This document shows positions 62,680 through 64,000 of a DNA stretch of 64,000 bases, piece after piece (position 1 is the first letter of the stretch; the number at the start of each line of letters is the position of its first letter). The notes below the pieces were generated by a model that worked only from the letters and a program-made list of their open reading frames with translations, was not told the origin of the DNA and ran no database searches. The position numbers and the translations under genes are program-made. Source of the DNA: Niastella populi (lineage in GTDB: Bacteria; Bacteroidota; Bacteroidia; Chitinophagales; Chitinophagaceae); assembly GCF_002078015.1 (NCBI RefSeq), contig NZ_LWBP01000056.1, positions 1 to 64,000 of the forward strand, read 5' to 3'.

Positions 62680-64000
62680 ATGCTAAAACGTATGAAAATT
62701 GCCGGGCGTCACAGCTTTATGCTGTTGATCATGGCTACAATGCTGCCATTTACGATTGCTGCCCAACTAAATACCCAGGCTTCCAAAGCACTTATTCAAC
62801 GGGTTCTTCCCAAACACGCTACCCGGTTTATTGTTGAAGCCATTGCTGCCGAAAACGGTAAAGACATATTTGAGGTGGAAAGCCGCGCCGGCAAAATTGT
62901 ATTGCGCGGCAACAATGGGTTATCGGTTGCTTCAGCTTTATACCACTATCTTACCGAATATGCGCATTGCCAGATAACCTGGAACGGCACCAACCTCAAC
63001 CTGCCGGCCAGTCTGCCTGTGGTAAAGGAAAAAGTTCGCAGGGCCACGCCATATACATATCGTTATTATCTTAATTACTGTACGTTCAACTATAGTATGA
63101 GCTGGTGGGACTGGGACCGCTGGCAAAAGGAAATTGACTGGATGGCCCTGCACGGGATCAATATGCCCCTGGCCATTACGGGTGAAGAGTATACCTGGTA
63201 CGTGGTGTATAAAGACATGGGTTTTAGTGATGCCGAGTTGAAAGACTTCTTCAGCGGCCCGGCCTATTTCGGCTGGTTCTGGATGGGAAACCTCGATGCC
63301 TGGGGTGGTCCACTCCCACTGAGTTGGATGAAAAGCCATAAAGTATTGCAGGAAAAGATCCTGAAGCGCGAGAGAGAACTGGGTATGAAGCCGGTATTGC
63401 CGGCTTTCACTGGTCACGTACCACCGGCATTTAAAAAGAAATATCCCAACGCCAGATTAAAGGCCACCAACTGGACGAACGGATTTGCCGATACATATAT
63501 CCTCGATTCGGAAGATCCGTTGTTTGCGGAGATAGGTAAAAAGTTCCTGCAAAAACAAACGCAGTTGTTCGGAACCGATCATTTGTATTCAGCAGACACC
63601 TTTAATGAGAATGAACCGCCCTCCGATGATCCTGCTTTCCTGGGGGCCCTGAGCGCCCGTGTATATGAAGGCATGAAACAGGCCGATACCGCAGCCACCT
63701 GGGTAATGCAGGGCTGGTTATTTTATAGCGATAGAAAATTCTGGAAAGCGCCGCAGATAGAAGCATTGCTGAAAGCGGTGCCGGGCGATAAAATGCTGTT
63801 GCTCGATCTGGCTGCAGAAATTGAACCGGTATGGAAACGCACGAACGCGTTTTATGATAAACCCTGGATCTGGAATATGTTGCACAATTTCGGCGGCAAT
63901 GTAAACATGTTTGGCCGGATGGATGGCGTGGCCGCCGGACCTGCAGCTGCATTGAACGATAAATCGTCGGGCAAAATGTGGGGCATTGGGTTAACCATGG
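62680..64000 (+). CDS. GH89 alpha-N-acetylglucosaminidase (3' partial)
   Basis: The frame is open from ATG 62680 to the right edge with no stop, giving 440 codons. It starts with a signal peptide after a short lead (HSFMLLIMATMLPFTIAAQ region). The NAGLU/GH89 signature is clear: YCTFNYSMSWWDWDRWQKE followed by IDWMALHGINMPLAITGEEY, and the acid/base Glu310 in TFNENEPP. The second catalytic Glu normally lies in the part beyond the window. GH89 enzymes release terminal alpha-linked N-acetylglucosamine, for example from mucin-type or heparan-like glycans. A LacI-type operator lies upstream. Confidence 0.9.
   Translation, partial: MLKRMKIAGRHSFMLLIMATMLPFTIAAQLNTQASKALIQRVLPKHATRFIVEAIAAENGKDIFEVESRAGKIVLRGNNGLSVASALYHYLTEYAHCQITWNGTNLNLPASLPVVKEKVRRATPYTYRYYLNYCTFNYSMSWWDWDRWQKEIDWMALHGINMPLAITGEEYTWYVVYKDMGFSDAELKDFFSGPAYFGWFWMGNLDAWGGPLPLSWMKSHKVLQEKILKRERELGMKPVLPAFTGHVPPAFKKKYPNARLKATNWTNGFADTYILDSEDPLFAEIGKKFLQKQTQLFGTDHLYSADTFNENEPPSDDPAFLGALSARVYEGMKQADTAATWVMQGWLFYSDRKFWKAPQIEALLKAVPGDKMLLLDLAAEIEPVWKRTNAFYDKPWIWNMLHNFGGNVNMFGRMDGVAAGPAAALNDKSSGKMWGIGLTM

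Overview
The window is a chromosomal segment of a Bacteroidota bacterium, most likely family Chitinophagaceae (a Chitinophaga/Niastella-type genome). The grounds are two SusC/SusD pairs, an ECF-sigma/FecR pair beside an STN-bearing SusC, several proteins with type IX secretion (T9SS) C-terminal sorting domains, TAnnTTTG-type promoter boxes, few Shine-Dalgarno sites, and many chitin- and glucan-active enzymes. The family assignment is an inference. I see no rRNA, tRNA, CRISPR array, transposase or phage gene.

Layout. 1-610: end of an unidentified gene and two hairpin terminators. 614-1840 (-): DUF2254 membrane protein. 2023-11667 (-): a polysaccharide utilisation locus of ECF sigma factor, FecR anti-sigma factor, SusC with STN domain, SusD, SusE-like lipoprotein and a GH76 alpha-mannanase lipoprotein. 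12025-15566 (-): a degenerate metallo-beta-lactamase-fold protein, an unidentified 507-residue protein and a truncated DUF488 protein. 15639-17102 (+): a 54-codon ORF and a DUF1343/GH171 muramidase. 17402-24175 (+): coxG-S-L-M-D-E, a molybdenum hydroxylase of the form II CO-dehydrogenase type with its maturation genes. 24253-30146: RibD-like reductase (-), then DtxR regulator, AraC regulator, two YceI proteins, a ring-cleaving dioxygenase and an esterase of MhqO/MhqD type, and a small conserved protein (+). 30346-36534 (-): a TolC/RND/adaptor efflux set, followed by an AraC regulator and an MFS transporter (+). 39261-50618: a secreted-hydrolase island with a two-domain GH18 chitinase, GH16 glucanase, GH18 chitinase and a metzincin protease with beta/gamma-crystallin domains, all with T9SS tails. 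50903-54511: small membrane proteins, an FAD oxidoreductase and a Crp-like regulator. 54891-59605 (+): a second SusC/SusD pair. 60169-64000 (+): NCS2 purine permease, a small protein, and a GH89 alpha-N-acetylglucosaminidase that runs off the right edge without a stop.

How it fits together. The enzymes would attack mannan (GH76), chitin (GH18), beta-1,3-glucan (GH16), protein (metzincin), alpha-GlcNAc glycans (GH89) and peptidoglycan (GH171). This set suits growth on fungal and bacterial cell walls. A palindromic LacI-type operator lies upstream of both the second susC and the GH89 gene, 7.8 kb apart, and suggests common control.

The most unusual structure is not a gene. Most gene junctions carry arrays of imperfect 7-9 base words, often as two inverted arms around a short core. 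Different junctions use different word families, and every junction from coxS to the gene after coxE carries one.
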